Origin: Rahnella bruchi
GTDB lineage: Bacteria; Pseudomonadota; Gammaproteobacteria; Enterobacterales; Enterobacteriaceae
NCBI RefSeq assembly: GCF_003614975.1
Contig: NZ_QZWI01000012.1
Span: forward strand, 1 to 64,000
Reading direction: 5' to 3'
DNA: 64,000 bases
Position numbers and translations under genes: made by a program. The first letter of the stretch is position 1. Every line of letters starts with the position of its first letter. The notes under the pieces are model-generated. The model saw only the letters and a list, made by a program, of their open reading frames with translations. It did not search any database and was not told the DNA's origin. Below, in pieces: positions 33,763-43,337 of this stretch.

Positions 33763-33792
33763 TTTATATCATAAATAACGGCCGGACAGCAA
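33763..33792 (-). promoter_or_regulatory. rpsB promoter
   Basis: On the minus strand -35 TTGCTG (33787-33792), an 18 bp spacer and -10 TATAAA (33763-33768) are followed by GCGCGCC. A GC-rich discriminator of this kind is typical of stringently controlled ribosomal promoters. Confidence 0.7.
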
Positions 33793-33933
33793 CTTTTGTT
33801 CACCGAATTGCTTAGCGGAAAATGATAGTTTGGCAGCAAATATCAGGGCTGATACCATAAGCCACAGCTAATTATTGACGACATCGGTGTAGAAATAAAG
33901 CACACCTGATGCACAGAACCTGCAGGACAACAC

Positions 33934-34725
33934 ATGGCTATTTCAATCAAAACCCCTGAAGACATCGAAAAAATGCGCGTAGCTGGCCGTCTGGCTGCCG
34001 AAGTGCTGGAAATCATTGAGCCTTTCGTCAAACCTGGCGTGAGCACCGGTGAACTGGACCGCATTTGCGCCGATCACATCGTGAACAAACAAAAAGCAGT
34101 TTCTGCCTGCCTGGATTACCACGGCTTTCCGAAATCTGTCTGTATCTCGATTAACGAAGTGGTGTGCCACGGTATTCCGAGTGAAGACAAAATCCTGAAA
34201 GATGGCGATATCGTCAACATCGATGTCACCGTGATCAAAGACGGTTTCCACGGTGATACTTCAAAGATGTTCATCGCGGGCAAACCGACTATTCTGGGCG
34301 AACGTCTTTGCCGCATCACGCAGGAAAGCTTGTATATCGCGCTGCGCATGATCAAACCGGGTATCCGCCTGCGTACGCTGGGTAAAGAGATCCAGAAATT
34401 CGTCGAAGCTGAGAAATTCTCTGTTGTTCGCGAATACTGTGGCCACGGTATCGGCGAAGGTTTCCACGAAGAACCTCAGGTTCTGCATTACGATGCGGAT
34501 GACGGCGGCGTGGTTTTACAGGCTGGCATGGCTTTCACCGTTGAACCGATGGTCAACGCCGGCGATTTCCGTATCCGCACCATGAAAGACGGCTGGACAG
34601 TAAAAACTAAAGATCGCAGCTTGTCGGCTCAGTACGAGCATACTATTGTGGTGACAGATAACGGTTGTGAAATTATGACGCTGCGTAAGGATGACACCAT
34701 CCCGGCTATCCTGACGCACGACTAA
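33934..34725 (+). CDS. map: Methionine aminopeptidase type I
   Basis: Removes the initiator methionine from nascent chains at the ribosome. The 263 aa pita-bread-fold protein has all metal ligands in the E. coli positions: D97, D108, H171, E204 and E235, plus H79 in the active site. It is divergent from rpsB. The intergenic region (33793-33933) should hold its promoter; no convincing -10 box was picked out. Confidence 0.98.
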   Translation: MAISIKTPEDIEKMRVAGRLAAEVLEIIEPFVKPGVSTGELDRICADHIVNKQKAVSACLDYHGFPKSVCISINEVVCHGIPSEDKILKDGDIVNIDVTVIKDGFHGDTSKMFIAGKPTILGERLCRITQESLYIALRMIKPGIRLRTLGKEIQKFVEAEKFSVVREYCGHGIGEGFHEEPQVLHYDADDGGVVLQAGMAFTVEPMVNAGDFRIRTMKDGWTVKTKDRSLSAQYEHTIVVTDNGCEIMTLRKDDTIPAILTHD

Positions 34726-34765
34726 CAGTCGCCCGCTCTGCGGAGAGGGTATAAATCTGTGAATC

Positions 34766-34790
34766 AAACCGGCGAAAGCCGGTTTTTTTA
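34766..34790 (+). terminator. map terminator
   Basis: AAACCGGC-GAAA-GCCGGTTT (34766-34785) followed by TTTTT; a GNRA tetraloop on a perfect stem. Confidence 0.9.
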
Positions 34791-34833
34791 TCTTTCACGT
34801 TTATTGGTCTCTCACGTGTAGGGCTGCGCACCC

Positions 34834-37524
34834 ATGATTGAAAATTTTCCGGCTGAAAAGAGCCTGCAACCAGAAACCACGCAGGATCTCACCCGTAGTT
34901 TCCCGCCACAACCAGCCTCCCCTTCTGTCTATCCGGATGACGATTTAAACCGTCAGAGCCTCAAACAGCATATGGAAGTGTTTCAGGTATGGCTGGCGGA
35001 CGCCTTCAATGCCGGGCAACGGGCGGAAGAACTGGTGGATGCGCGGGCGCATTACATCGACCAGCTGCTGCAACGTCTGTGGACGTTCTACGGGTTCGAC
35101 AATATTCCTGAAACCGCGATGGTGGCCGTCGGCGGCTACGGGCGCGGCGAGCTGCATCCTTTATCCGATATCGACGTGCTGGTCCTGAGTCAGAAACGCC
35201 TCAACGACGAGCAGGCGTTGCGGATTGGCGAACTGATCACCCTTCTGTGGGATCTCAAACTGGAAGTCGGCCACAGCGTCCGGACCCTGGAAGAGTGCCT
35301 GCTTGAAGGCCTGGCCGATTTAACCGTCGCCACCAACCTTATCGAATCCCGCCTGATTTGCGGCGATGTCGCGCTGTTTCTCAGTATGCAGAAACACATT
35401 TTCAGCGACGGGTTCTGGCCTTCACCGAACTTCTTCCGCGCAAAAATTGCCGAGCAGAATGAGCGCCATCAGCGTTATCACGGCACCAGCTATAACCTTG
35501 AACCCGACATCAAAAGCAGCCCCGGCGGCCTGCGCGATATCCACACAATTCTTTGGGTTGCCCGCCGCCATTTTGGCGCCACATCGCTCGATGAAATGGT
35601 GGCCTTCGGCTTCCTGACCAAAGCCGAGCGCAACGAGCTGCTGGAATGTCAGAGCTTCCTGTGGCGTATCCGTTTCGCCCTGCATCTGGTTCTGCCGAGA
35701 TACGACAACCGTCTGCTGTTCGACCGTCAGCAAAGCGTGGCGCAGTTGTTACAGTATCAGGGCGAAGGCAATCAGCCGGTCGAACGCATGATGAAAGATT
35801 TCTATCGCATGACCCGTCGGGTCGGCGAGCTGAATCAGATGTTATTGCAGTTGTTCGACGAAGCGATTCTGGCGATTGGCCCGAATGAAAAACCGCGCCC
35901 GCTGGATGAGCATTTTCAGTTACGCGGCGATCTTATCGATTTGCGTGACGAATCCCTGTTCGATAACCGTCCGGAAACTATCATCAGCATGTTCCATCTG
36001 ATGGTGCGTCACCGCGAGATCAAAGGGATTTATTCAACGACGGTGCGTCTGCTGCGCCATGCCCGCCGCCATCTCAAAGAGCCGCTGTGTATGATCCCGC
36101 AGGCACGCGAAATGTTTATGTCGATTCTGCGCCATCCGGGCGCCGTTTCACGGGCGCTGGTGCCGATGCACCGCCATAGCGTGTTGTGGGCGTATATGCC
36201 GCAATGGGGGCAAATCGTCGGGCAGATGCAGTTCGACTTGTTCCACGCTTATACGGTCGATGAACACACCATCCGCGTGCTGCAAAAACTGGAAAGTTTT
36301 GCTCATGAAGAGACGCGGCCAAAGCATCCTTTATGTGTCGAATTATACCCGCGCCTGCCACAGCCTGAACTGTTGCTGATGGCCGCTCTGTTCCACGATA
36401 TCGCCAAAGGCCGTGGCGGCGATCACTCTATTCTGGGTGCGCAGGATGTGCTGGAGTTTGCCGAACTGCACGGGCTGAATTCCCGCGAAACCCAGCTGGT
36501 CGCGTGGCTGGTCCGCTGCCATCTGCTGATGTCTGTCACAGCCCAGCGCCGCGATATTCAGGATCCTAACGAGATCCAACAATTCGCGGCGGAAATGCAG
36601 ACCGAAGTCCGTTTGCGCTATCTGGTCAGCCTGACCGTCGCCGATATCTGCGCCACGAACGAAACCCTTTGGAACAGCTGGAAACAGAGCCTGATACGCG
36701 AGCTGTATTTCGCTACTGAAAAACAACTGCGTCGCGGCATGCAGAACACGCCGGATCTGCGTGAGCGCGTGCGCCATCACCGTTTGCAGGCACTGGCGTT
36801 GCTGCGCATGGACAATATTGATGAGGAGGCGCTGCACCGCATCTGGAGTCGCTGCCGCGCGGATTATTTTCTGCGCCACTCGCCGAATCAGCTGGCGTGG
36901 CATGCCAGACATCTGCTTGAGCATGACTCCACCAAACCGCTGGTACTGGTCAGCCGTCAGGCGACGCGCGGCGGTACCGAGATATTTATCTGGAGCCCGG
37001 ACCGCCCGTATCTGTTTGCTACCGTCGCCGGTGAGCTCGACCGACGTAACCTGAGCATTCATGACGCGCAGATTTTCACGAATCGCGACGGCATGGCGAT
37101 GGATACCTTCATTGTGCTGGAACCCGACGGCAGCCCGCTGGCACAGGACCGGCACGAAGCCATCAGATATGCGCTGGAACAGTCAATGACGCAGGCCTAT
37201 CAGCCGCCGCGCGCACGACGTCCTTCGTCAAAGCTGCGTCATTTCAGCGTGCAGACCGAAGTCAGTTTTCTGCCGACGCATACTGACCGCCGCACGTATA
37301 TGGAACTGGTAGCGCTCGATCAGCCCGGTCTGTTGGCCCGCGTGGGGGAAGTGTTCTCTGATCTCGGGCTGTCACTGCATGGTGCACGCATCTCGACCAT
37401 CGGCGAACGCGTAGAAGACTTATTTATTCTGGCCAACGGTGAGCGACGCGCGCTGGATAAGCAAACTCGTCAGGAAATCACACGCCGATTAACTGAGGCA
37501 CTCAACCCTGGCGATAAAATGTGA
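34834..37524 (+). CDS. glnD: PII uridylyltransferase / uridylyl-removing enzyme
   Basis: The primary nitrogen sensor: adds UMP to PII proteins when glutamine is low and removes it when high. The 896 aa protein has, in order, a nucleotidyltransferase domain ([18 protein letters not shown]100, D112, D114), the uridylyl-removing HD domain ([14 protein letters not shown] near 517-530) and two C-terminal ACT domains (about 705-890) that bind glutamine. The N-terminus to about residue 40 is poorly conserved. Confidence 0.97.
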   Translation: MIENFPAEKSLQPETTQDLTRSFPPQPASPSVYPDDDLNRQSLKQHMEVFQVWLADAFNAGQRAEELVDARAHYIDQLLQRLWTFYGFDNIPETAMVAVGGYGRGELHPLSDIDVLVLSQKRLNDEQALRIGELITLLWDLKLEVGHSVRTLEECLLEGLADLTVATNLIESRLICGDVALFLSMQKHIFSDGFWPSPNFFRAKIAEQNERHQRYHGTSYNLEPDIKSSPGGLRDIHTILWVARRHFGATSLDEMVAFGFLTKAERNELLECQSFLWRIRFALHLVLPRYDNRLLFDRQQSVAQLLQYQGEGNQPVERMMKDFYRMTRRVGELNQMLLQLFDEAILAIGPNEKPRPLDEHFQLRGDLIDLRDESLFDNRPETIISMFHLMVRHREIKGIYSTTVRLLRHARRHLKEPLCMIPQAREMFMSILRHPGAVSRALVPMHRHSVLWAYMPQWGQIVGQMQFDLFHAYTVDEHTIRVLQKLESFAHEETRPKHPLCVELYPRLPQPELLLMAALFHDIAKGRGGDHSILGAQDVLEFAELHGLNSRETQLVAWLVRCHLLMSVTAQRRDIQDPNEIQQFAAEMQTEVRLRYLVSLTVADICATNETLWNSWKQSLIRELYFATEKQLRRGMQNTPDLRERVRHHRLQALALLRMDNIDEEALHRIWSRCRADYFLRHSPNQLAWHARHLLEHDSTKPLVLVSRQATRGGTEIFIWSPDRPYLFATVAGELDRRNLSIHDAQIFTNRDGMAMDTFIVLEPDGSPLAQDRHEAIRYALEQSMTQAYQPPRARRPSSKLRHFSVQTEVSFLPTHTDRRTYMELVALDQPGLLARVGEVFSDLGLSLHGARISTIGERVEDLFILANGERRALDKQTRQEITRRLTEALNPGDKM

Positions 37525-37570
37525 TACAAGTACCACTATCTTTTAAAACCAATTCAGGAAAGAGAACAGG

Positions 37571-38395
37571 ATGCAGCAACTACAAACCGTTATTGAACAA
37601 GCCTTCGAGCGCCGTGCAGATATCACCCCGGCTAACGTTGACAGCGTAACGCGCGACGCCATCACTCAGGTTATCAACAAAATCGACAGCGGCGAATTGC
37701 GCGTTGCTGAGAAGATTGATGGCGAATGGGTGACGCATCAGTGGCTGAAGAAAGCGGTACTGCTCTCGTTCAGAATCAACGACAACCAGGTAATGGAAGG
37801 CGGTGAAAGCCGTTACTTCGATAAAGTGCCAATGAAATTCGCTGACTACGATGAAGCGCGTTTCCAGCGTGAAGGTTTCCGCGTAGTGCCACCTGCTGCC
37901 GTGCGTAAAGGCGCATTCATTGCACGAAATACCGTGCTGATGCCTTCTTACGTCAACATCGGCGCTTACGTTGATGAAGGCACTATGGTTGATACCTGGG
38001 CGACCGTAGGTTCCTGCGCGCAGATCGGTAAAAACGTTCACCTCTCTGGCGGCGTGGGTATCGGCGGCGTTCTGGAGCCCTTGCAGGCCAACCCGACTAT
38101 CATCGAAGACAACTGCTTTATCGGCGCGCGTTCAGAAATCGTTGAAGGCGTAATCGTTGAAGAAGGCTCTGTGATTTCTATGGGCGTTTACATCGGCCAG
38201 AGCACCAAAATTTATGACCGCGAAACTGGCGAAGTGCATTATGGCCGCGTACCGGCGGGCTCCGTTGTTGTTTCCGGCAACCTGCCTTCTAAAGACGGTA
38301 AATACAGCCTGTACTGCGCGGTGATCGTCAAGAAAGTGGATGCGAAAACTCTGGGCAAAACCGGCCTGAATGAGTTATTGCGTACAATCGACTAA
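37571..38395 (+). CDS. dapD: 2,3,4,5-tetrahydropyridine-2,6-dicarboxylate N-succinyltransferase
   Basis: The succinylase step of lysine and diaminopimelate synthesis, using succinyl-CoA. The 274 aa protein has an N-terminal helical domain and a left-handed beta-helix of hexapeptide repeats ([18 protein letters not shown]). An AGGAAAGAGAACAGG stretch precedes the ATG. It lies 46 bp after glnD and ends at a strong terminator. Confidence 0.97.
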   Translation: MQQLQTVIEQAFERRADITPANVDSVTRDAITQVINKIDSGELRVAEKIDGEWVTHQWLKKAVLLSFRINDNQVMEGGESRYFDKVPMKFADYDEARFQREGFRVVPPAAVRKGAFIARNTVLMPSYVNIGAYVDEGTMVDTWATVGSCAQIGKNVHLSGGVGIGGVLEPLQANPTIIEDNCFIGARSEIVEGVIVEEGSVISMGVYIGQSTKIYDRETGEVHYGRVPAGSVVVSGNLPSKDGKYSLYCAVIVKKVDAKTLGKTGLNELLRTID

Positions 38396-38399
38396 ACTT

Positions 38400-38441
38400 A
38401 AAATAGCGGGTATTGTTAAAAAATAACCCGCTATTTTTTTA
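38400..38441 (+). terminator. dapD terminator
   Basis: AAATAGCGGGT (38401-38411) pairs with ACCCGCTATTT (38426-38436) across a loop that is mostly A and T, followed by TTTT. Confidence 0.88.
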
Positions 38442-38536
38442 TCTTCTAAACGGCAAACTGTGCAATTAATCAATGATTAAAGCCGCCGTTCAGTTCATCA
38501 TGACACTCTGATTTTCTCCTAAACGAAGGTGGCGCT

Positions 38537-38926
38537 ATGTATGACAATCTGAAAAGCCTGGGCATTAATAATCCCGACGATATTGATCGTTACAGCCTGC
38601 GTCAGGAGGCCAATAACGACATTCTGAAGATCTACTTCCGCAGAGACAAAGGTGAGTTTTTTGCTAAAAGCGTGAAATTTAAATATCCACGCCAGCGCAA
38701 AACTATCGTCGCCGATAACGCGGGGCAAGGTTACAAAGAAATTCATGAAATCAGCCCTAACCTGCGCTATGTGATTGATGAGCTGGACCAAATCTGTCAG
38801 CGCGATCAGGTTGAAGTGGATCTGAAGCGTAAAATTCTTGATGACCTGCGTCACCTGGAATCCGTTGTGGCGAATAAGATTACTGAAATTGAATCCGATC
38901 TGGAAAAACTGACCAGCGGTCGCTGA
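38537..38926 (+). CDS. yaeH: DUF3461 family protein YaeH
   Basis: A 129 aa cytoplasmic protein, almost collinear with E. coli YaeH (128 aa). It opens [34 protein letters not shown] and ends in a charged, probably coiled-coil helix ([20 protein letters not shown] to the C-terminus). The function is unknown. The ATG follows ACGAAGGTGG. It marks the end of the block that is syntenic with the E. coli 4-min region. Confidence 0.92.
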   Translation: MYDNLKSLGINNPDDIDRYSLRQEANNDILKIYFRRDKGEFFAKSVKFKYPRQRKTIVADNAGQGYKEIHEISPNLRYVIDELDQICQRDQVEVDLKRKILDDLRHLESVVANKITEIESDLEKLTSGR

Positions 38927-38953
38927 TTAATCACGTTCAGAAGATTAAGAAAG

Positions 38954-38986
38954 TAAAAAGGTCAGGCATTTGCCTGACCTTTTTTA
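38954..38986. terminator. Bidirectional terminator between yaeH and yqcA
   Basis: AGGTCAGGCA-TT-TGCCTGACCT (38959-38980) has A-runs on the left and T-runs on the right. It serves yaeH on the plus strand and the convergent yqcA on the minus strand. Confidence 0.9.
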
Positions 38987-39015
38987 TTGCACGGAGAAAG
39001 ACACGAAGTGTGGCT

Positions 39016-39465
39016 TTATTTAAGCAACTGACCCCATTTTTCCACCCATGGCACAGCGACCGTTTCCGGTTCGGCAGTTTCCATCGCATCGATTTCCAGC
39101 ATTTCGCCGATCCGTGACGCGCCCTGCTCCTGCAACAAATCATCCAGCTTATGGCCGCCGCCACAAAAATGATCGTAGCTGATATCGCCAAGCGCAATCA
39201 CACCGTAGCGCAGTTCAGGCTGATAACCGACAGTGTCGCGGATAGCGGTATACAAAGGCGCAATACTGTCAGGCAAATCGCCCTGACCGGTGGTTGACGT
39301 CACAATCAGGACAAAGTGATGACGGTAATATTGCCAGGCTTCCAGCGTGCCTTCTTCGAACAATTTGACCTCATGGCCCTGGCCTTTCAGCACGGTTTCC
39401 GCTTCTTCTGCTACCAGTAACGCATTGCCGTATACCGTACCGACAAAAATTCCGACTTCTGCCAT
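39016..39465 (-). CDS. yqcA: YqcA family flavodoxin
   Basis: A short-chain FMN-binding flavodoxin of 149 aa, the E. coli YqcA length. FMN-binding parts are the N-terminal phosphate loop [11 protein letters not shown] and [12 protein letters not shown]; the third loop contains [16 protein letters not shown]. The start is ATG 39465 behind AGGAGTG, and the longer frame to 39498 is not supported. Redox partners are unknown. It is the last gene of yqcC-truC-yqcA. Confidence 0.94.
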   Translation of the reverse strand: MAEVGIFVGTVYGNALLVAEEAETVLKGQGHEVKLFEEGTLEAWQYYRHHFVLIVTSTTGQGDLPDSIAPLYTAIRDTVGYQPELRYGVIALGDISYDHFCGGGHKLDDLLQEQGASRIGEMLEIDAMETAEPETVAVPWVEKWGQLLK

Positions 39466-39507
39466 GGGTTTCACTCCTGTGTGATGCCAATATTTCAATC
39501 AAAGGAC

Positions 39508-40287
39508 TTAAATTTGTGGACTATCCTGACCGCAAGTTTCTGCAAACTCAACCCTTTCAAGCTCAGGGATTTTTCCCTGCCAGCCAAACTGTGTCACTAC
39601 ATTTTGCCAGCGGCCATCCCAGCGCGCATTCAATGAAAGCGGTTCTCCGGTCACCGGATGCGGCAATTGCATATGGCTGGCGTGCAGCATCAGTCCGGAA
39701 CAGCCGAAGTGTTCGGTCATGCCGCGGTTTTGCTTTAAATCGCCGTGCGCGCTGTCACCGATAATCGGATGGCGCAAATGCGACATATGACGGCGCAACT
39801 GATGCTTACGGCCAGTTTCCGGTTTCAGTTCCATCAGGCTGTAGCGCGCGGTGTCGTAGCGCCCGACAGCCACCGGCATTTCGACCTGTGCGACGACGCG
39901 ATAATGGGTGACAGCAGGTTGTGGCGCTTTGTCCGGATTCGCAAACTTATCGGCGATTTTATCCAGCTCTTCGGTCAGCGCATAATCGAGAGTGCCGTCT
40001 TGTGGCACATACCCGCGAACCACGGCGTGATACACCTTGCTCATCTGATTATTTTCGAACTGCTGCGACAGCAAACGCGCCACCTCACTGGACAGCGCCA
40101 GCAGCAAAACGCCGGACGTCGGCTTGTCCAGCCGGTGAACCGTAAACACATGCTGACCAATCTGATCACGCAATGTCTGCATCACAAACACCGTTTCATG
40201 GCGGTCCAGCCAGCTGCGATGAACCAGCATGCCCGCAGGTTTATTCACTGCGATCAGATGTTCGTCCTGATACAAAATTTCCAGCAT
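39508..40287 (-). CDS. truC: tRNA pseudouridine(65) synthase TruC
   Basis: An RluA-family synthase making pseudouridine 65 in tRNA-Ile1 and tRNA-Asp. The 259 aa protein has the catalytic motif HRLDKPTSG (51-59, nucleophile D54). It starts 1 bp after the yqcC stop, so the pair is coupled. The order yqcC-truC-yqcA is as in E. coli. Confidence 0.95.
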   Translation of the reverse strand: MLEILYQDEHLIAVNKPAGMLVHRSWLDRHETVFVMQTLRDQIGQHVFTVHRLDKPTSGVLLLALSSEVARLLSQQFENNQMSKVYHAVVRGYVPQDGTLDYALTEELDKIADKFANPDKAPQPAVTHYRVVAQVEMPVAVGRYDTARYSLMELKPETGRKHQLRRHMSHLRHPIIGDSAHGDLKQNRGMTEHFGCSGLMLHASHMQLPHPVTGEPLSLNARWDGRWQNVVTQFGWQGKIPELERVEFAETCGQDSPQI

Positions 40288-40288
40288 G

Positions 40289-40603
40289 TCAGTCTTCTAT
40301 GTTCAGCAAATCGTCGAGGCGTTGCAGCTGAGTCAGCAAACGGAGTGCTTCAGGCATCGCCACTTCAAAATAGGGGGTGATAGCAAAACGGGTGGGCAAT
40401 GGCGATTGTGCTTCAAGTAACGCGTACATGCGCGGAACCAGCACCCATTGCAGCCATTGTTCAGCCGACATGGTATCTACGGAAAACGGCTCTTTGCTTT
40501 CAAAGGCTTCCGCTTCCGGCGGCGTAGCGTGCCACAATTTATCATCACGCATGACCTGCTCGATATCTTCTAAAATCTCGCGTACCTGGTTTTCTGTATT
40601 CAT
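40289..40603 (-). CDS. yqcC: YqcC family protein (DUF446)
   Basis: A 104 aa helical protein. The core MSAEQWLQWVLVPRMYALLE and a following PYFEVAMPEAL match the E. coli YqcC family, for which no function is established. The start is ATG 40603 with AAGAGAG upstream; an in-frame codon at 40702 would add 33 residues without family support. It leads the yqcC-truC-yqcA operon. Confidence 0.9.
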   Translation of the reverse strand: MNTENQVREILEDIEQVMRDDKLWHATPPEAEAFESKEPFSVDTMSAEQWLQWVLVPRMYALLEAQSPLPTRFAITPYFEVAMPEALRLLTQLQRLDDLLNIED

Positions 40604-40793
40604 CAATAACTCTCTTCGTTCATGGCCCCTGGCAGCCTCCGCCTGGGGGCGCAAAGCATAACATTGAAGGACTGATGCCCCAACTTTCTGCATCGTATCC
40701 AATTTATCAATCCAGCCATAAGTTTTTCGGGGTGGCGATAAACGCCCGATACGGGCAAACTACCGCCACTTTTTTCTTCACAGATGTGTAAAA

Positions 40794-42032
40794 ATGTCCG
40801 CACAACATCCTCAAAAAGCACACGCAACACCGGCAAAAGCTATGCTGGCCTCCGTCACCGGCTACGCTATGGACGGCTTTGATTTACTGATCCTCGGCTT
40901 CATGCTCCCCGCTATCACCAGCGAATTTGGTTTGTCATCCTCACAAAGTGGCTCGCTGGTCACCTGGACGTTGATAGGTGCCGTACTGGGCGGCGTGATT
41001 TTCGGGCCAATCAGCGATCGTTTTGGCCGCATCCGCGTACTGACCTTCACCATTCTGATGTTCTCCCTGTTCACCGGTTTGTGCGCTTTCGCGCAGGGTT
41101 ACTGGGATTTACTGATTTACCGCACGCTGGCCGGTGTCGGACTGGGCGGTGAATTCGGTATTGGTATGGCGCTGATCGCGGAAGCCTGGCCCGCTGAAAA
41201 ACGTAACCGCGCCTCAGCGTACGTCGGCATGGGCTGGCAGCTGGGTGTGTTAATGGCAGCATTTCTTACCCCGTTGCTGCTCGGCGTTATCGGCTGGCGC
41301 GGCATGTTCCTGGTCGGACTGCTGCCTGCACTGGCCTCTTTCCTTATCCGCCGCACAATGGGCGAGCCGGAAGCCTTTGTTAAACAGACGGCAAGCAATA
41401 ATGATGGCTCACTTTTCAGCCGCATCAAATTGTTGTTCCGTGACAGAGCCACGACCAAAGCCAGTATTGGCATTCTGATCCTGTGTTCGGTACAGAACTT
41501 TGGCTATTACGGGCTGATGATCTGGATGCCGAGTTATCTGTCGAAAAACTTCGGCTTCTCGCTGACCAAATCCGGCCTGTGGACGGCGGTCACTGTCGTG
41601 GGGATGACATTTGGGATCTGGCTGTTCGGCATGCTTTCTGACCGTTTCCCGCGCTGGAAAATCTTCCTGATTTATCAGGTTGGCGCCGTCATTATGGTGG
41701 TGTGTTATGCGCAGCTTACCGATCCTACCCTGATGTTGTTCGCGGGCGCGCTGATGGGCATGTTTGTGAATGGCATGATTGGCGGTTACGGTGGATTGAT
41801 TTCCGATCTTTATCCGGTTCGCGTCAGGGCGACGGCGCAGAATCTGTTATTTAATCTCGGACGTGGCGTGGGGGGTTTTGGCCCGCTGGTGATCGGGATG
41901 CTGGTGGCGCAGGTTTCATTTACCGCAGCGATAACACTGCTGGCCGCGATTTATCTGCTGGATATCTTCGCTACCCTGTTCCTGCTACCGAAAAAACAGG
42001 GGCAGGATGATGTCTTAGGGGCAATAGGCTGA
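40794..42032 (+). CDS. MFS transporter, aromatic-acid/sialate symporter-like (AAHS family)
   Basis: A 412 aa inner-membrane protein with 12 predicted helices. The first helix carries the GYAMDGFDLLILGFMLP pattern typical of AAHS-type acid:proton symporters. The loop 2-3 motif GPISDRFGRIR is the MFS motif A, and helix 4-5 has RTLAGVGLGGEFGIG. The substrate is probably an organic or aromatic acid, but this cannot be told from sequence alone and no catabolic genes lie nearby. It sits between yqcC and csrB, where E. coli has nothing, so it looks like an insertion into a conserved block. Confidence 0.88.
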   Translation: MSAQHPQKAHATPAKAMLASVTGYAMDGFDLLILGFMLPAITSEFGLSSSQSGSLVTWTLIGAVLGGVIFGPISDRFGRIRVLTFTILMFSLFTGLCAFAQGYWDLLIYRTLAGVGLGGEFGIGMALIAEAWPAEKRNRASAYVGMGWQLGVLMAAFLTPLLLGVIGWRGMFLVGLLPALASFLIRRTMGEPEAFVKQTASNNDGSLFSRIKLLFRDRATTKASIGILILCSVQNFGYYGLMIWMPSYLSKNFGFSLTKSGLWTAVTVVGMTFGIWLFGMLSDRFPRWKIFLIYQVGAVIMVVCYAQLTDPTLMLFAGALMGMFVNGMIGGYGGLISDLYPVRVRATAQNLLFNLGRGVGGFGPLVIGMLVAQVSFTAAITLLAAIYLLDIFATLFLLPKKQGQDDVLGAIG

Positions 42033-42037
42033 ATGAG

Positions 42038-42069
42038 AGGCGCTTCGGATATCGCGGAGCGCCTTCTGT
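42038..42069 (+). terminator. MFS transporter terminator
   Basis: AGGCGCT (42038-42044) pairs with AGCGCCT (42058-42064), followed by TCTGTT. A modest terminator, convergent with csrB. Confidence 0.6.
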
Positions 42070-42106
42070 TACCAGACTGATCAGGCACTACGACAAAAGG
42101 TTCAGA

Positions 42107-42472
42107 CAAAAAGTTGGGGGCACTGTTTACACAGTGCCCCCGGTTCGTTTTATAGCAATCCAGCTACCTGAGTGCTCCCTGCTCAATCCCTGAAAACTTT
42201 TCCTGCGGTTATCCTAACCGGCTGTCCTTGGCATCGTCCAACTTTCATCCTGACGGTCTGTCCTAAATCATCCTGACTGATATCCCTTGGTCATCTGTGA
42301 CCCGCTCAGCTTCCTTTGTGAGCTCTCTTCTCCGTCCTGGAGGTGTCCCTGGTTTCGTCCTGAAACATCCTGGCATAATCCGATGCCGTCCTGACTCTTC
42401 CTGAGCCGTCCCCTTCTTTTATGATTCAGCCATCATCCTGATGTTCTGTCTCATGCTTCCTTGGTGCACGAC
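42107..42472 (-). ncRNA. csrB: CsrB regulatory RNA (CsrA/RsmA-sequestering)
   Basis: A CsrA-sponge RNA of about 366 nt, not visible as an ORF. On the minus strand I count 23 GGA triplets in about 370 nt, many as CAGGA or AGGAT in hairpin loops, the CsrA recognition motif. The 5' end (ACATCAGGATGATG) and 3' end (GAGCAGGGAGC, then AACGAACCGGG) match E. coli CsrB almost exactly. It ends in a terminator GGGGGCACTGT-gtaa-ACAGTGCCCCC (42116-42141) with a T-run. The yqcC side and syd flank it, as in E. coli. Confidence 0.95.
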
Positions 42473-42474
42473 TA

Positions 42475-42537
42475 GAATCGTTGATTTTGCCCTTCCGGAC
42501 AAGACAGGCTGTAAGCCAAAATCGGGGGGTGTAAGCC
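42475..42537 (-). promoter_or_regulatory. csrB promoter with upstream TGTAAGCC repeats
   Basis: On the minus strand -35 TTGTCC (42497-42502), a 16 bp spacer and -10 GATTCT (42475-42480) are followed by a likely start at about 42472. Just upstream are two direct copies of TGTAAGCC (plus strand, 42510-42517 and 42530-42537), 20 bp apart. They resemble half of a GacA/UvrY box and could bind a regulator (inference). Confidence 0.6.
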
Positions 42538-42620
42538 GCCTCACCATGAAATAATGCACAAAGCCGTTGATTTAAAATAACTTTGAATTAATTTAAAACA
42601 AATAACTAAGCCAAATTAAC

Positions 42621-42656
42621 GAGATCTCTTACAGCCTTTGTGAGAGATCTCTCACA
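42621..42656. promoter_or_regulatory. UvrY/SirA (GacA) binding site of csrB
   Basis: TGTGAGAGATCTCTCACA (42639-42656) is a perfect 18 bp palindrome matching the GacA/UvrY consensus TGTAAG-N6-CTTACA, placed about 170 bp upstream of the csrB start. A second partial copy, GAGATCTCTTACA, lies at 42621-42633. The stretch between them and the promoter (42555-42620) is AT-rich, where IHF binding is expected in relatives. Confidence 0.85.
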
Positions 42657-42706
42657 CGCTTGTGAGCCATTTGTGCTCTGCGGGATGGGGTACATCGACA
42701 TTACTA

Positions 42707-43258
42707 TCAGGCGGGGTAAACAGCGGTCAGCATTGTAAGGAATTCTGACAACGATGGCGAGAGTAGAGTTCTTTTTTTACTACCGAACTGTTCCAGCACA
42801 ACATTGCCCGTCACATTACACAACGAAACCAGATCCAGCTCGGAATCTGTGGTCGCCAGAAAAATCGTTGGGGTCAGTTTCAGACGCTTTTGCGTAACCA
42901 GATGACCAATCAGATTTTCCTGCAAACGGGTGAAATCTTCCGGGCTCCACACCTGCAATAATGTCAGCGCATTGCCCTGCCAGCTGGCGGTCATATCTCC
43001 GGCGAACTGCGTGGTATAGAACTCATGCGCTTCGGGACGAAGCTGTAATTCCATCGCGCGTTCGACATTTTCCAGAGTCGCCTGTGGGCTGAATGTCTGG
43101 GTCAGCCAGTACACCTTATCTTCTTCCGTCTTCACCACGCACGGCGAATCGACCCCAAACAGGGCTTCGCTGGAGGGCGGCATGCCGGTTTCCTGTTGCC
43201 AGAGATCGACAAAACGCTGAGTAAATTCACGCAATGCTACAGAAACTTCAGACTCCAT
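42707..43258 (-). CDS. syd: SecY-interacting protein Syd
   Basis: A soluble protein that binds SecY and SecA at the inner membrane and may check translocon integrity. From ATG 43258 (behind GAGAGA) it is 183 aa. It keeps the strong family block [14 protein letters not shown] and [16 protein letters not shown]. The upstream frame to 43339 adds 27 residues lacking in E. coli. It is divergent from queF. Confidence 0.93.
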   Translation of the reverse strand: MESEVSVALREFTQRFVDLWQQETGMPPSSEALFGVDSPCVVKTEEDKVYWLTQTFSPQATLENVERAMELQLRPEAHEFYTTQFAGDMTASWQGNALTLLQVWSPEDFTRLQENLIGHLVTQKRLKLTPTIFLATTDSELDLVSLCNVTGNVVLEQFGSKKRTLLSPSLSEFLTMLTAVYPA

Positions 43259-43337
43259 AATTCTCTCATCTTCCGGTAAGGCTGGGTTAAACTGGTGGCT
43301 ATTCTCTATTGTACCTATCTCTAAGCAAGGTGACAGC

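Noticed and set aside
36343-37155. 270-codon open frame on the minus strand
   Set aside because: Antisense to glnD, within its HD and ACT domain region; a shadow frame.
42160-42465. Recurrent TCCTG motifs that look like a degenerate tandem repeat or CRISPR-like array
   Set aside because: The repeats are GGA motifs of csrB on the minus strand; spacing is irregular and the ends match CsrB.
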